A stretch of DNA of 64,000 bases from Fragum whitleyi (GCA_948146395.1 OX411555.1:46565565-46629564), one strand, 5' to 3'. Numbered from the stretch's first letter, positions 1 through 10,418 are shown. Translations and numbers: made by a program. Notes: generated from the letters alone by a model not told the origin.

Positions 1-299
1 AATAGTGGAAACTATGAAAAACATTTTCTCAGAATGTAACTAATGGATATCAATCAAACATTTTTGGTATGATCTTTGGGTGACCCACTATTATGCAGTC
101 AAAAATTAATTTGATTTGATGAAAAATATGTCTTTTAATAGCAGAGGTCATTTCTCTATCTGTTATATAATTTAAACTTTGAAAATCATTTTCAACATAG
201 GTAGAACCCCAAATATCTAAAAATCTAGTCAAAACATTTATTTGCTTTTACAAGAATTTCAAGCCTGTGGAGCGACTCAAGCCATTCATGGCTTTCTAG
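1..299 (+). mobile_element. Family D hairpin-capped element, 5' part outside window (D3)
   Basis: This is the 3' part of a family D element. It contains D monomers (GGATATCAATCAAA, TGGGTGACCCA, TATATAATTTAAACTTTG-like segments) and ends with the hairpin AAGCCAT tc ATGGCTT followed by TCTAG. The same 3' end occurs in D1 (18902) and D2 (48260). The 5' hairpin lies left of the window. No coding function is seen. Confidence 0.75.
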
Positions 300-302
300 T
301 TT

Positions 303-480
303 GAGACTTCTTCTCTAATTTTGGATGAATTTCCTCAAGGAAATCTACCTCAAATTAAAGGGAAAAGGGCCTAAAAGACATCAGTTTTAAAGATTTTTAA
401 ATCAGAAATGCATACTAAATAAAAGCTCCCTGACCATATTATGGTTAGCTCCAGTGAGTGTTTATTAGGAGAAATATGGT
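303..480 (+). repeat. Dispersed repeat PR3, uninterrupted copy
   Basis: The segment runs from TTTGAGACTTCTTCTC through AAGGGAAAAGGGCCTAAA to GTGTTTATTAGGAG. It matches 15205-15660, where a family C element interrupts it. It therefore records the empty site of that insertion (AGATTTTTAAATCAG region). A short hairpin, AATTTCCTcaAGGAAAT, lies inside. No coding potential was recognised. Confidence 0.65.
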
Positions 481-960
481 ACATATTTACAAGGCTCTGG
501 TTTTGAGGGGAAGGGCATTGTAAAAATTAGGGAAAATCTTAGAATAGTACAAAATAAATGAAAAATTACATTAAAATTGTATTGAAGAAAAAGGATATTG
601 TGCTGAATGAAGAAAATGCTGGGTTTAGGATTGTTCATTGAATAATTAAACAACTTAACTCAAGAAGATGACAAACATGGTCAAATTGCCCATAATTAAT
701 ATGTTAAGCATTGTAAAACGTGGCCTGAACTTGACCTAATACTCGCATGATGTTACTATTTATAGTTAATTGTGTCAAGTTCAAGTGTAACGTGATCCAC
801 ATGGGGTTCTTTTAGTTACCAAAATATCATAACATTGGCTTTGCGAAGCTATAGTTACAGTGTTTGAGTATCATGTGTAGAATAGGTTTTATCATTTTAG
901 AAAACTGAGTAAACAAGAATGTACAGAGCTGTTATTTTATTTTTCTCAAATACATTCTAT
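481..960. other. No recognised feature
   Basis: This is AT-rich sequence with no supported gene. A stretch near 752-790 (TGTTACTATT... TCAAGTTCAAGT) resembles 2692-2725, so part of it may be an old dispersed repeat. Confidence 0.4.
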
Positions 961-1043
961 CTCAAGGGGTCAGTGCAACACTATTGTAAGTGCCAATATA
1001 TTTATAGGTACTTACAACAGTGTTGTGCTGACCCCTTGAATTG
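961..1043. repeat. Long hairpin (inverted repeat, ~32-bp arms)
   Basis: The left arm begins CAAGGGGTCAGTGCAACACT and the right arm ends AGTGTTGTGCTGACCCCTTG. The arms pair over about 32 bp with a few mismatches around an AT-rich loop of about 12 bp. It could be a very short MITE or a hairpin-forming RNA source. No second copy was seen in this window. Confidence 0.7.
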
Positions 1044-1136
1044 TGTTTTATATGTAGAAAAAAAAAAGAAAAAAATGTGTAAAATCTGAGGGGCAAAATT
1101 TTGCTTGAGTAGTGTCTCTTGATAAGGTTTAACTGC

Positions 1137-1368
1137 TAACCCTTTCCTGGATTACCAAATTTTGGACCTGTCCAAATTCAAAGGTTTTGCAGACGAAATT
1201 TTAAGGTAGATTTAATTTGAAAAATAACCAACCATTCAGTAGGGTAGAAAATAGTGTGGAAAAAGAAGAAATTGCTTGTCAGAAGCAATTTCTTCTTTTT
1301 TCACAATGTTTTCTCAATCATAAAACAACAGGCATGTAAAAAGCAGGGATTAAACAGCAAAGTGTTAA
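1137..1368 (+). mobile_element. TTAA-type MITE, family P1 (copy a)
   Basis: Termini are CTAACCCTTTCCTG and AGCAAAGTGTTAA, degenerate versions of the TTAACCCTTT/AAAGGGTTAA ends seen in the copy at 9486. A TTAA target with a CCC-starting TIR is typical of piggyBac-type MITEs, so that assignment is an inference. The centre holds a perfect hairpin: AAGAAGAAATTGCTT, 5-bp loop, AAGCAATTTCTTCTT. No open frame is present, so it would need a transposase in trans. Confidence 0.75.
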
Positions 1369-1436
1369 ATGAGAAAAAATATTTTGAAGTTTCATTGCGA
1401 AAATCTCCCACGCAATCCTAAATTTTTATGACTCTG

Positions 1437-1500
1437 AACCGCCACAATATGATTGAAAGATTGTTGAAAGTGGCGCAAACCCCCATTTAAACTAACAATA
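1437..1500 (+). mobile_element. SINE 3' fragment
   Basis: CCGCCACAATATGATTGAAAG and GTTGAAAGTGGCGCAAAC match the 3' end of the tRNA-derived SINEs at 7730 and 41700. The tRNA head is missing, as expected from 5' truncation or decay. Confidence 0.6.
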
Positions 1501-1574
1501 CATGCACATCCCTTGCTATTGCAGTCCATGGGCGGGTATCAAAATATTGATCATTTTACATTATTATGTAAATA

Positions 1575-1892
1575 TATAATACGTACTTAGTGTTTTGTAT
1601 GAGAAAAAATATCTAACAAGGTTGGGAGAATTGATAATTGTCGAGGCTCTGCCGAGACAATTATCAATTCCCAAGACTAAGTTAGATATTTTTCATACAA
1701 TACACTAAGTATGTATCATATTTATCTTATAAACCCTATTTTCCTTGTTTTCGTCGATGTTTCTAACAGAAATGCAAGTTTCTAAAAATAACCACATTAT
1801 ATCATTGTTCTAAAAATAACTATGTGATATCATAAAAAATATCATACAGGATGTTATCACACGGATATTTGTTTAGTTACAAGATAAATATA
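1575..1892. repeat. Palindromic repeat PR1, uninterrupted copy
   Basis: About 1581-1717 is nearly one palindrome. Outer arms (ACTTAGTGTTTTGTATG / CATACAATACACTAAGT) enclose TTGGGAGAATTGATAATTGT and its complement around GAGGCTCTGCCGA. The flank continues to AGTTACAAGATAAATAT. A reverse-oriented copy lies at 50262-50885, interrupted by a family C element, so this copy is the empty-site reference. It is probably a non-autonomous DNA element. Confidence 0.7.
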
Positions 1893-2101
1893 CTTAGCAC
1901 AGTCTTGCGCTGAACGGTTAATATTGCCAATATATGATCTATAATATTTTCAATCACACAGATATTAATCCACTTTAACTTAATTCAAGAGAAAATTGGT
2001 TTAAATATGTATATAGCAGATTTATTTTTAATGCAATCTTTTCTTTCTTGATGTTTTTATGGTCAAGAAATGCTTCAGAAAAACACAGTTTTGTAAAAAT
2101 A

Positions 2102-2348
2102 TTAACCTTTGTCATGCTGATCCTGGAATATTCCTGCTTTGGCAGGAGGTATGGACAAAGATCAGTCTGCACATATGTGCAGTCTGATCTTTGTCTATAC
2201 CACCTGATTTACCTTTTCAAACCAAAGAAGTTTCAAAATCATATTTTCTGAATGAAATGCTGATTCACAATAAGGAAATCAAAGCTTTCAGCACTTTGAT
2301 TTTAATATAATTTTGGCAAGATTTTTTATTCAGCATGACAAGGGTTAA
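2102..2348 (+). mobile_element. TTAA-type MITE, family P2 (copy a)
   Basis: The ends are TTAACCTTTGTCATGCTG and CAGCATGACAAGGGTTAA, an inverted repeat of about 18 bp including the TTAA target. Near the 5' end is a hairpin of about 22 bp per arm (GACAAAGATCAGTCTGCACA and its complement, one mismatch). At least five other copies lie in the window (6875, 14053, 17277, 44833, 50007). TTAA ends suggest piggyBac-type mobilisation. Confidence 0.85.
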
Positions 2349-3025
2349 TACAGGTCTGTCATGATGTAACAAATTGCCAGACAAAACCTTGTAAACTGGT
2401 CCAAATTCAAATAAATAACCGACAGTTTAAACAATAGAATACTTTATGAAAAAAGATAATGCTGGCCTGGGGAGTCCAAAGATTGTCTTTTCTCACAATT
2501 ATATCTCATTCTCAAAACTATTTTATAATTTGGAATGTGTAGTAAAAGGTTAAATCATTATCAGTATAAAAAACAGAGCTAGGGATCTGAAGTATCTGAT
2601 TACTGATGAAGACTCTTTCCTTGACGTCAGAGCTCTTCTATGGCAGAAAACACAAGGCCTGTGACTCAATGAAATGTAATACTGCATGTAATGTTACTAT
2701 TAATAGAATATGGGTCAAGTTCAAGTTTATCCCAAGTCCTATGATGTCTGTAGACTAGTAGCCGTCTCTTAATATTCTTCAACAATTTTAAATATGCGCA
2801 AAGCAAAGAGTCTGACCAGCCTGTGCATGCGCACAATCTGACCAGAGTCTTCACTGTGCATTTAGTTGATAGATAAGGTCTCAAAGTATCTGTAGGCCAG
2901 GGGGGGGGGGGGGGGGGGGGGGGGAAGGAGTTCATGAACTTGTTCAATCAATTTCCTTTGTTTCATAAGCATAAAAAGTTGTTGACACTTTTTTTAGAAA
3001 ATTTAATCAATAATTTTAACTTTTC
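2349..3025. other. Unassigned; PR4 fragment and a G25 tract
   Basis: 2797-2890 is a partial copy of repeat PR4 (CAAATATGCGCAAAGCAAAG; hairpin GAGTCTGACC...). 2900-2924 is an uninterrupted run of 25 G, which may be an unstable tract or an assembly weak point. Nothing else was recognised. Confidence 0.5.
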
Positions 3026-3210
3026 CCCTCTCACCAATGGGTTGATAATCATAGACCTATGTGAAATAGCAGCTGGAGGCTAGGAAAGTATTTGATGGTA
3101 GTACTGGTAAGAGAAATACCACGAATCCATTGTTAGGTACTCCAGTTGCCACAAAATAACTGAAAGATTGTTGAAAGCAGCTTTCAACCCCATTCAATCA
3201 AACAAACAAA
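3026..3210 (+). mobile_element. SINE body fragment without tRNA head
   Basis: CACCAATGGGTTGATAATC, CAGCTGGAGGCTAGGAAAG and TGAAAGATTGTTGAAAGC match the body of the tRNA-derived SINE. The copy is 5'-truncated and ends CATTCAATCAAAC. Confidence 0.75.
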
Positions 3211-3497
3211 ATGTTTTGCCCATCGTTTTCAATGTGAAGTTGATCTATGGGCACACACTCAAACTATTTCATCTATAGAAGCCATGTCTCCAGAATAAAA
3301 TATTTCTGTGCAAATGCAAAGCCTGGAATTGTTTCTGGAACATTTTGCAAAATTTTCAGGGGTGTGGAATTCCCATGCCCGACTTGTCTGACATGGGCTT
3401 TTCTACCTGCGGACAAGTACATTTTGCAAGTCAATTTGTCCGAGGACAAGTAAATACCAGGGCAAATCTTGGTATGGCCCTATATACATCAAAGAGA

Positions 3498-5376
3498 CAG
3501 GCTGTCTACCGATTCCTCTATTCCTATTAAACTCCTATATTTTGGGTCAAAATCCTATATTTTTAAGCACCTCCTATATTCCTATAAAACTCCTATATTT
3601 TGAAAATATTTCCTATATTTTTAGCTCACCTGAGCACAAAGTGCTCAAGGTGAGCTATTGTGATCGTAGCATGTCCGTCGTCAGTCGTGCGTCGTCCGTC
3701 TTCCATCGTGCGTCGTGCGTCGTCCACAATATCTCTAAACATCTTCTCCTCCTAAACCAGTGGGTCAATCTTAATGAAACTTGGCAGGGATGTTCCTTGG
3801 GTCAAGCTCTACCAAAGTTGTTCAAATAATTGAAATCCACCCTTAACTTTCCCTTTACCCTTAACAAAAAGGGTGAAAATATGAAAATCTTTAAAAAATC
3901 TGCCTCTCTGAAACCAGAAGGCAGACAGCTTTCATATTTGGTATGTAGCATCATCTAGTGGACCTCTACCAAGTTTGTTCATATCTAGACCCTGGGGCTA
4001 TATTTGGGCTTTGCCCGGGCCCAACCCTTTTTACAAAGAATCAAAGAGTGAAAATCTTTAAAAATCTTCTTCTCTGAAACCAGATGGCAGACAGCTTTAA
4101 TATTTGGTGTGTAGCATCACCTAGTGGACTTCTACCAAGTTTGTTCATATCAAGACCCTTGAGTCATATTTGGGCTTTGCATGGGTGCATCCCTTTATTC
4201 TAATGAGCACGAAAGGTAAAAAAACGAGAATCTTCAAAAATCTTCTTCCATGAAACCAGATGGCAGACAGCTTTCATATTTGGTATGTAGCATCATCTAG
4301 TGGACCTCTACCAAGTTTATTCATATCAAGACCCTTGGGTCATATTTAGGCTTTGCCCGGACGCAACCCTTTTTACATAGAATCAAAGAGCGAAAATCTT
4401 TTAAAATCTTCTTTAATCGAAACCAGAGGGCACACTGCTTTCATTTTTGGTATGTAGCATCATCTAGTTGGCCCCTACCAAGTTTGTTTATATCAAGACC
4501 CTTGGGTCATATTTGGGTTCCACCCGGGCGTATCCCATCCAGCTCATCTGAGCACGCTGGGTGAAAAAAAAGGAAAACCTTCAAAAATCTTCTTCTCTGA
4601 AACCAGAAGGCTGACAGCTTTCATATTTAGTATGTAGCATCATCTTATGGACTTCTTCCAAGTTTGTTTATATCAAGACCCTGGGGTCACATTTGGGGTC
4701 CACACGGGTGCATCCCTTTTTACATAGAATCAAAGAGCAAAAAGGCATATCTGTCTTGCTCTATGCTGAAAATGTTCCATGGTATTGATTTAAGGCAATT
4801 ATCTTCTTTTTGACATCTGCCTATCCAATTAATGTGATGTCTCAGGGGTCAAAGAGACTCAGGTGAGCGATCTAGGACCATCTTGGTCTCTTGTTAGGAA
4901 AATGTATTGCCGATATATGATCAGATAGAAAATATTGCTTTGATACTGCTCTTTGCTTCTTTATTCTTCAGGTAAGAGAATCTCTATGTCTTCCATAGCA
5001 TCACCATCCTGTATAATGCTTTGGTGCACTTCATCTGTTCCTTGTCACCTGTTTGGTCACCTACAAGGCAGTTGAATAGGACACCAGCCTTTAAGATGCC
5101 CATTCAGATGATGATGATCATGATGATACTCTACAGCAGCCTCCTGTCTGGACTGTGATGCTATGGAACTGAAAGGTTACTTTATCTAGACATTAATTAA
5201 CATAGAAAAAGCAAGAGTGGAGGTAAGGATTGTTAGTATAAGGGCATATGATAAACAATTTTCACTGGAAAAACTCCTATATTTTTTACTCTAAATGAGC
5301 TAAAAACTCCTATTTTTTTTAAAAAATATTCCTATTAAAACTCCTATATTTTTTAGAAGACCTGGTAGACAGCCTG
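3498..5376. mobile_element. DNA transposon M2 nested in M1
   Basis: It is flanked by CAGGCTGTCTACC and its exact inverted copy GGTAGACAGCCTG, and by AAGAGA on both sides (3492-3497 and 5377-5382), a likely target duplication. Next to each end, CTCCTATATTTT-type units recur in the same orientation (3530-3620 and 5273-5356). In the middle sits family A element A1. Between A1 and the right end is ~380 bp of unrecognised sequence with no convincing gene. Confidence 0.6.
3623..4893 (+). mobile_element. Family A hairpin-capped element A1
   Basis: It starts with the hairpin AGCTCACCTGAGCAC aaa GTGCTCAAGGTGAGCT after a T-run. A GTCCGTCGTC-rich array of about 60 bp follows, then a leader (CATCTTCTCCTCCTAAAC... 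AACTTGGCAGGGATGTTCC). Five or so degenerate monomers follow, each with TTTGGTATGTAGCATCATCT. It ends in GGACCA tct TGGTCT CTTG. Inserted inside M2 after TCCTATATTTTT. No protein is encoded; it is non-autonomous. Confidence 0.85.
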
Positions 5377-5597
5377 AAGAGATTAATAAGCTTAATGTTT
5401 GTACCAAAGAGTAGAAAACACTGTCTTTAATGAAGAAAATGCTGGTTTCAGCATTTTCTTCTCTAAAAACAATGTTTTCTCAAAATCTTTCTATTCTGTT
5501 GTTTTGCGGACAAGTAATTTTTAATCCTGGACTAGTAGAAAATCACACTTTACTTGTCCACGGACAAGTAGAGAGAATCCGTATTTCCACACCCCTG

Positions 5598-6874
5598 ATT
5601 TTAAATCTCAAACTTTAGAGGGCTTAATAACTCAATTATTTCATAACAATTTGAATGCATACAAATAGTAATTATATCAAGGCACCCCAATGTGTTTGTA
5701 TATTATTTGTGAGAGAAAATCCATTTAATGTATATGAAATATGTGAATGAATGTGATAAATCATCTTGAAATAAGGTTTTGCCCAAGATTAAATTATAAT
5801 ATCATTTTGAATATGATGATTTCAACTTTAAATGACTTTCAAATACTTTCATCTACGATTTATTCATGCAGAATAAAATATGATTGAAGAAGATACAGAT
5901 TTTAAACTTTTAAATACAGTAGATATTGCCCAAGTCACCATCTCTACTTTAAAGCGACAATTTCTTTTAAGGGACCATCATTAAGTGCCCCTTCACAAAG
6001 TGTCCCTTCACTGGCAGCAGAATTTCCAAAAGAAAAAGTGGACATTCTTAAACGAAAAAATGTTTTTTATTTAATCACATGACGTTGGGATCCATTAGAA
6101 CCGTCTCGATGAGACGATTCTTAAGGACTTGAACTTCATAGGATTCAGTAAGAATTATGAGACAATCTATTTACCACAGTATTCTTTTAAAAAACATGTC
6201 TCATTTATCTTTCAATATTGTTTTAGGCCACCATTTCCATTAGCGACCGCTTTTTAGTGGTCACTTGAGTGGTCGCTAAACACAAAATTTATTGTACAAG
6301 TTTTATTTAACCAGCTGAACAAATTGGAGATTCAAATACCGTATAAATTCTAATAAAAAACCTCGGGTTCTTTTAGAAACATGACGTTTCCACAAGAAAG
6401 GGATGGGGTTTAATAAGAGGCTACTCTACATATTGATTGCTCAGTGTGAAGACCTATATACACAAAATCAACATCACAGAAGTTTCTACTGATGTTTTAT
6501 GCACCTTTTCCCCAATCAAATGTTAATATTTTGTGCGGATTATGTTTATTTTTGGCCATTTTCACCATCTTCTCAAATATTGATGGCTCAGCGCGAAACA
6601 GTTGTACTTGCGTACATGTTTGTAGGCAGTTACAACTGTTTCAAACTGAGCTGTCAAATAATGTAACATACCCTCTTAAAAAAGCCCATCCCTACCTAAT
6701 GGAATTGCAAAGATTCTAATAGAATTGAAGGGTTCTAATAGAGCTTTTACGGTAATTCTGTTGTTTTTAGCAATGATTGAACTTTGTTAAATATCTGTTT
6801 TGGACCTTGGAAACGAGGCCATGTCTTTCAAGGTTGTCTCTGCCATAGCCTGGGTATAAATAGTCAAAGTGTTA
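5598..6874. other. Mostly unassigned sequence with small inverted repeats
   Basis: 6109-6118 holds GTCTCgatGAGAC, a motif also central to M8 (62993). 6590-6660 has imperfect inverted arms around AACAGTTGTA/TACAACTGTT. A TTTAGTGGTCACTTGAGTGG segment near 6250 is self-complementary in part. No supported gene. Confidence 0.35.
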
Positions 6875-7122
6875 TAATCCTTGTCATGCTGAATAAATTT
6901 TGGCTCAAAATTTTCATCAAAATGAAAGGGCAAAAAAGCAGTGAAAGTCCCACTGTAGGTCAATTTTCATTTGAAAAAACTTAATCTATTGACGATTCTG
7001 GTTTGAAAGTGAGAAACAGGTGGTGTAGACTAACATCAGACTGCACATATTGTGCAGTCTGATGATTGTCTATAGCTCCTGCCAAAGCAGGAATATTCCG
7101 GGTTCAGCATGACAAGGGTTAA
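6875..7122 (-). mobile_element. TTAA-type MITE, family P2 (copy b)
   Basis: Reverse orientation to copy a: CCTTGTCATGCTGAATAAA at the left, CCGGGTTCAGCATGACAAGG then TTAA at the right. The hairpin around CTGCACATattGTGCAG is conserved. The left TTAA is decayed. Confidence 0.8.
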
Positions 7123-7465
7123 ATAAAGTTTTTTGAAAGCCATAGTTACAAGTGTTTTTTTTGTTGCCCACTAACATTAAGTTGATGATGATTGATTACT
7201 ATTTAAACTGTTGCACAATGGTTTTTAGGGGTCATCAATTTATCTTTTTGTTAGCTTAAATGTACAAAATGACAAGAAAAAACACTTGTTTTAAAGTGGG
7301 TCTTGGTTTTTAATGAGGACAAAACATGATTTTTTAGACAATTACAGTCACACAAACAATGTTTTGTCATTTGATTGATAAGTTGAATCTTTACCTAAAT
7401 CAAATAGGTAGAACAAGATCAGTTTAGATTTAAAAAAAAGAAAGATTTAATTATTATTTTGACTA

Positions 7466-7564
7466 CCCTCTTTATGGGGTTTGATTCTGAATATACTTTT
7501 TAACAAGTTTTTGTCAACAGAAACTAGTCAAAATATAGAATCGGAGTCAAACCCTGGATAGAGG
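7466..7564. repeat. Short inverted-repeat element M9
   Basis: CCTCTTTATGGGGTTTGATT on the left pairs imperfectly with GGAGTCAAACCCTGGATAG on the right, ~30-bp arms around a ~35-bp centre. Only one copy was noticed. It may be a small MITE. Confidence 0.45.
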
Positions 7565-7729
7565 ATGCATTTAGGCCTGAATGACAAGTTCAGTATTTTC
7601 ATGCCCCCCTTCAAAGAAGAGTTTTTTGCTTTCCACTTGTTGGTTGGTCAGTGTATAGTCAAAATTGACCTTTGAGCAATCAAACTATTGGTATATATCC
7701 CTCAAATTTTTTCTCATTTTCCCTTGAAG

Positions 7730-8007
7730 TGGCCGTCATAGCGCAGTTGGTAGCATCGGACTGTCATTCTAAAGGTCCTTGGTTCGATACCCAATGGCGG
7801 CACTCATTCTTTCCGATTATTTTAATCTCATTATTGGGTTGATAGGATTGTAGACCCACCTGAGATAGCAGCTAGAGGCTAGGAAAGAATGTGATGGTTG
7901 TACTGGTGAGAGATATACCAGGAATCCATTGATAGGTGCTCCAAACTCTGTGATATAAATGAAAAAATGTTGAAAGTGGCATAAAAGTCCATTCAATCAA
8001 TCAATCA
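7730..8007 (+). mobile_element. tRNA-derived SINE 1
   Basis: The head has pol III-type boxes: TAGCGCAGTTGG (box A) and GGTTCGATACC (box B). The shared body follows (GGAGGCTAGGAAAG type; GAGATATACCAGGAATCCAT) and then the tail CCATTCAATCAATCAATCA. It depends on a LINE for retrotransposition. A few substitutions and no clear target duplication suggest an older copy. Confidence 0.85.
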
Positions 8008-8056
8008 CTAATACATATCTGTCAAATGTTTTCTCCTTTTCCCATTATGTTTGCTC

Positions 8057-8120
8057 CAGCCGCCACAATTTAACTGAAGTAATGTTGAAGGCGGCCTTAA
8101 CCTCCTTTCAATCAATCAAT
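8057..8120 (+). mobile_element. SINE 3' fragment
   Basis: CAGCCGCCACAATTTAACTG and AAGGCGGCCTTAAC followed by CAATCAATCAATG match only the last ~65 bp of the SINE. It is 5'-truncated. Confidence 0.65.
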
Positions 8121-8506
8121 GTTAATTTGATAATTAAGAGAGAATAGTGTGATACATGTTCTGAATGTTATGTAAAACATCTTTTTTTTTTTCTTAAAAA
8201 AATCTTTACATTTAGAACCATCAAAAACTTTGTTATATTATTCTTTTAAAAATATTTCATTTTGAATTAGAACTATATAAAACTTCATTTTGCTTTACAT
8301 CAGACTGTCTGATCATGCAAACTGTGTGTGATGTTGTTTACCTTTCTATTTTGGAGGACATAATGATGATTTGGGACCTTGTTACATCATAACCCTCAAG
8401 TTTCTATTTTAGAGATTCGTATATAACCCTTATTGTTCTCATTTTGACACAATTTTGGCAAAATGGTTCATGTCTGATTCTTATTGGGTAACATTTACCT
8501 TTTTTC
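8121..8506. other. No recognised feature
   Basis: AT-rich sequence with T-runs. No gene or repeat recognised. Confidence 0.35.
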
Positions 8507-8516
8507 CAGAGGTGCA

Positions 8517-8802
8517 GAGGAGCCACCGTCATAGCTCAGTTGGTAGCGCCTCGGACTGTCAATCTAGAGGTTCCAGATTCGATCCTGATAGCGGCACTCA
8601 TTCTGTCCGACTATTAGTCTCTCACCAATGGGTTGCTAACCATAGACCTATGTGAGATAGCAGCTGGAAGCAAGGAAAGGATGTGGTGGTTGTACTGGTG
8701 ATAGAAATACCAGGAATCCGTTATTTGGTGCTCCAGCCACTGCGTTTATAACAGAAAAAATGTTTAAACAGCGTAAAACTCCATTCAATCAATCAATCAA
8801 TT
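8517..8802 (+). mobile_element. tRNA-derived SINE 2 with target duplication
   Basis: Head TAGCTCAGTTGGTAGCGCC with box B-like GATTCGATCC, body and (TCAA)n tail as in SINE 1. CAGAGGTGCA occurs at 8507-8516 and again at 8803-8812, a direct repeat that fits a 10-bp target duplication. Confidence 0.88.
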
Positions 8803-8819
8803 CAGAGGTGCAATGATGT

Positions 8820-9174
8820 TTTAGGTACTCATTGGAATTGTCTTGGTGTAGGGGTTGTCTTATTATCATCAAAATACTTTGATCTTAAGTCTGAATACCC
8901 CCCTCTCTCTCTCTGTACCTCTGGTCTTTTGCATACATGTGTGTATTTCCTAATGTAAGGCTATAAATTATGAAAAGAAATACATGTGTACTTTGCAAAT
9001 TTTGATGGTCTTTTGACTCTAAATACTATATGATATGCCGACTAACCATATCTAAATCTAACAGATCCTGCCTTGTATAAACTGGGGCTTTATAATGGTA
9101 TCTTTAATTATTCTTCAGCAAAATACAGCATTATAATCTTGTCTGTTGAAAATACACCAGTCCTCTTCCACCAA
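8820..9174. other. No recognised feature
   Basis: Contains a short CT-rich run near 8901-8918. No gene seen. Confidence 0.35.
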
Positions 9175-9475
9175 ACCCTACCCTTTTAACCCTTTTGGAG
9201 TGATGATGCTATGCATGTGACCATATACACGTGATAATCTAGTGGTCATTATCAGTGTACATGATAGGTCATCATGATGTACAGTATAATTATTATGTCC
9301 ATTACATTCTTGTATGTAAACCTCAAATAAGCCCCCATCCTTGCAGCCCTACCCCCTCAACCCTTTTGGAGTGATGATGCTATGCATGCGACCAGATACA
9401 TGTGATCACCCATTGGTCATTATCAGTGTACATGATAGGTCATCGTGATGTACATGTGTCCATTACATTCTTGTC
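9175..9475 (+). repeat. Two-copy tandem duplication, ~170-bp spacing
   Basis: CTTTTGGAGTGATGATGCTA and GTGTACATGATAGGTCATC occur at ~9193-9271 and again at ~9362-9440, with further similarity up to CATTACATTCTTGT. Both copies carry the partial palindromes CATGTGACC/TACACGTGA. Not obviously related to the hairpin-capped families. Confidence 0.75.
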
Positions 9476-9485
9476 TCTAGATCAT

Positions 9486-9714
9486 TTAACCCTTTCCTGT
9501 TTTACAAAATTTTGGACCTGTCCAAATTCAAAGGTTTTGCAGACGGACATTTAAAGTGGATTTAATTTGAAAAATAACCATTCAGTAGGGTAGAAAATAG
9601 TGTGGAAAAAGAAGAAATTGCTTGTCAGAAGCAATTTCTTCTTTTTTCACAATGTTTTCTCAATCATAGAATGACAGGAACGTAAAAAGCAGGGTTTAAA
9701 CAGTAAAGGGTTAA
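9486..9714 (+). mobile_element. TTAA-type MITE, family P1 (copy b, best preserved)
   Basis: 229 bp bounded by TTAACCCTTTCCTG and CAGTAAAGGGTTAA. The TIR is CCCTTTcCTGT with one mismatch, next to TTAA. The central hairpin (AAGAAGAAATTGCTT, GTCAG loop, AAGCAATTTCTTCTT) is identical to that of copy a. The right half has few differences from copy a. Confidence 0.85.
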
Positions 9715-9892
9715 GCCATTCAACTTTTGAACTCTGTTTGACCCCTGTCTGGACTTGACATTAATGTGGTAAAAGGATTTGTTTAGGGACAATACAAAAC
9801 TTACCTTGACCAGGGGTCTGTCTTAAACCAATACTGGAGAAAGTTTTGGATTCTTATATTTACTGATAAATAGCAAGGACTTTCAAAATAGT

Positions 9893-10133
9893 TTTGTGGG
9901 CAAGACCGTCAATCTCAGGTCCCGGGTTTAATCCCTGATTGCAGCACTCATCCTTTCTGACTATTTGTCTACCACCAATGGGTTGATGATTGAAGACCTA
10001 TGTGGAGGCTAGGAAAGGATGTGATGGTAGTATTGGTGTGAGAAATACCAGGAATCCATTGTTTTGCTCCAACTGCCAAGATATGACTGAAATAATGTTA
10101 AAAGTGGCGTAAAAACCCCATTCAAACATACAA
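9893..10133 (+). mobile_element. tRNA-derived SINE 3, diverged
   Basis: The head is degraded (GACCGTCAATCTCAGGTC, GGGTTTAATCCC). The body ACCAATGGGTTGATGATTG and GAGAAATACCAGGAATCCAT is clear. It ends CATTCAAACATAC. Confidence 0.75.
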
Positions 10134-10187
10134 ATGAAATATTTTCTGAGAGTTCTTTTGACCAATGTAAGCTCAAAAAACTTCTAT

Positions 10188-10418
10188 TTTACCCTTTCCT
10201 GTATAATCCATGTTTTTTACATGCCCATGATTTTATGATAGAGATAAAACATTGTGGAACAAGAAGAAATTGCTTGTGAAAAGCAATTTCTTCTTTTCCC
10301 ACACTATTTTCTAACCTACTGAATGGTTATTTTTCAAATTAAATCTACTTTAAATTGTGATCTACAAAACCATTGAATTTGGACAGGTCTAAAATTTTGT
10401 AAAACAGGAAAAGGTTAA
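10188..10418 (-). mobile_element. TTAA-type MITE, family P1 (copy c)
   Basis: Inverted relative to copies a and b: ACCCTTTCCTG at the left and AACAGGAAAAGGTTAA at the right. The central hairpin is retained with a substitution in the loop only (CTTGTGAAAAG instead of CTTGTCAGAAG). The left TTAA has decayed to TTTA. Confidence 0.8.

Larger units (their letters stand above)
3357..5597. mobile_element. hAT-like MITE M1 carrying a nested insertion
   Basis: The ends are CAGGGGTGTGGAATTCC and ATTTCCACACCCCTG. Subterminal ACTTGTCC/GGACAAGT motifs repeat in both orientations. A shorter relative at 58566-58909 has an apparent 7-bp duplication ATGAAAC, which together with CAGGG ends fits the hAT superfamily (inference). 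The extra ~1.9 kb here is M2 (3498-5376). The right part has the hairpin GAAGAAAATGCTGgttTCAGCATTTTCTTC-like core at 5430-5462. Confidence 0.65.

Noticed and set aside
2900..2924. G25 tract as a regulatory quadruplex
   Set aside because: A pure homopolymer can equally be a slippage or assembly effect. Nothing around it supports a function.
7731..7803. Functional tRNA gene
   Set aside because: The tRNA-like part is always followed by the SINE body and TCAA tail and is present in many copies.
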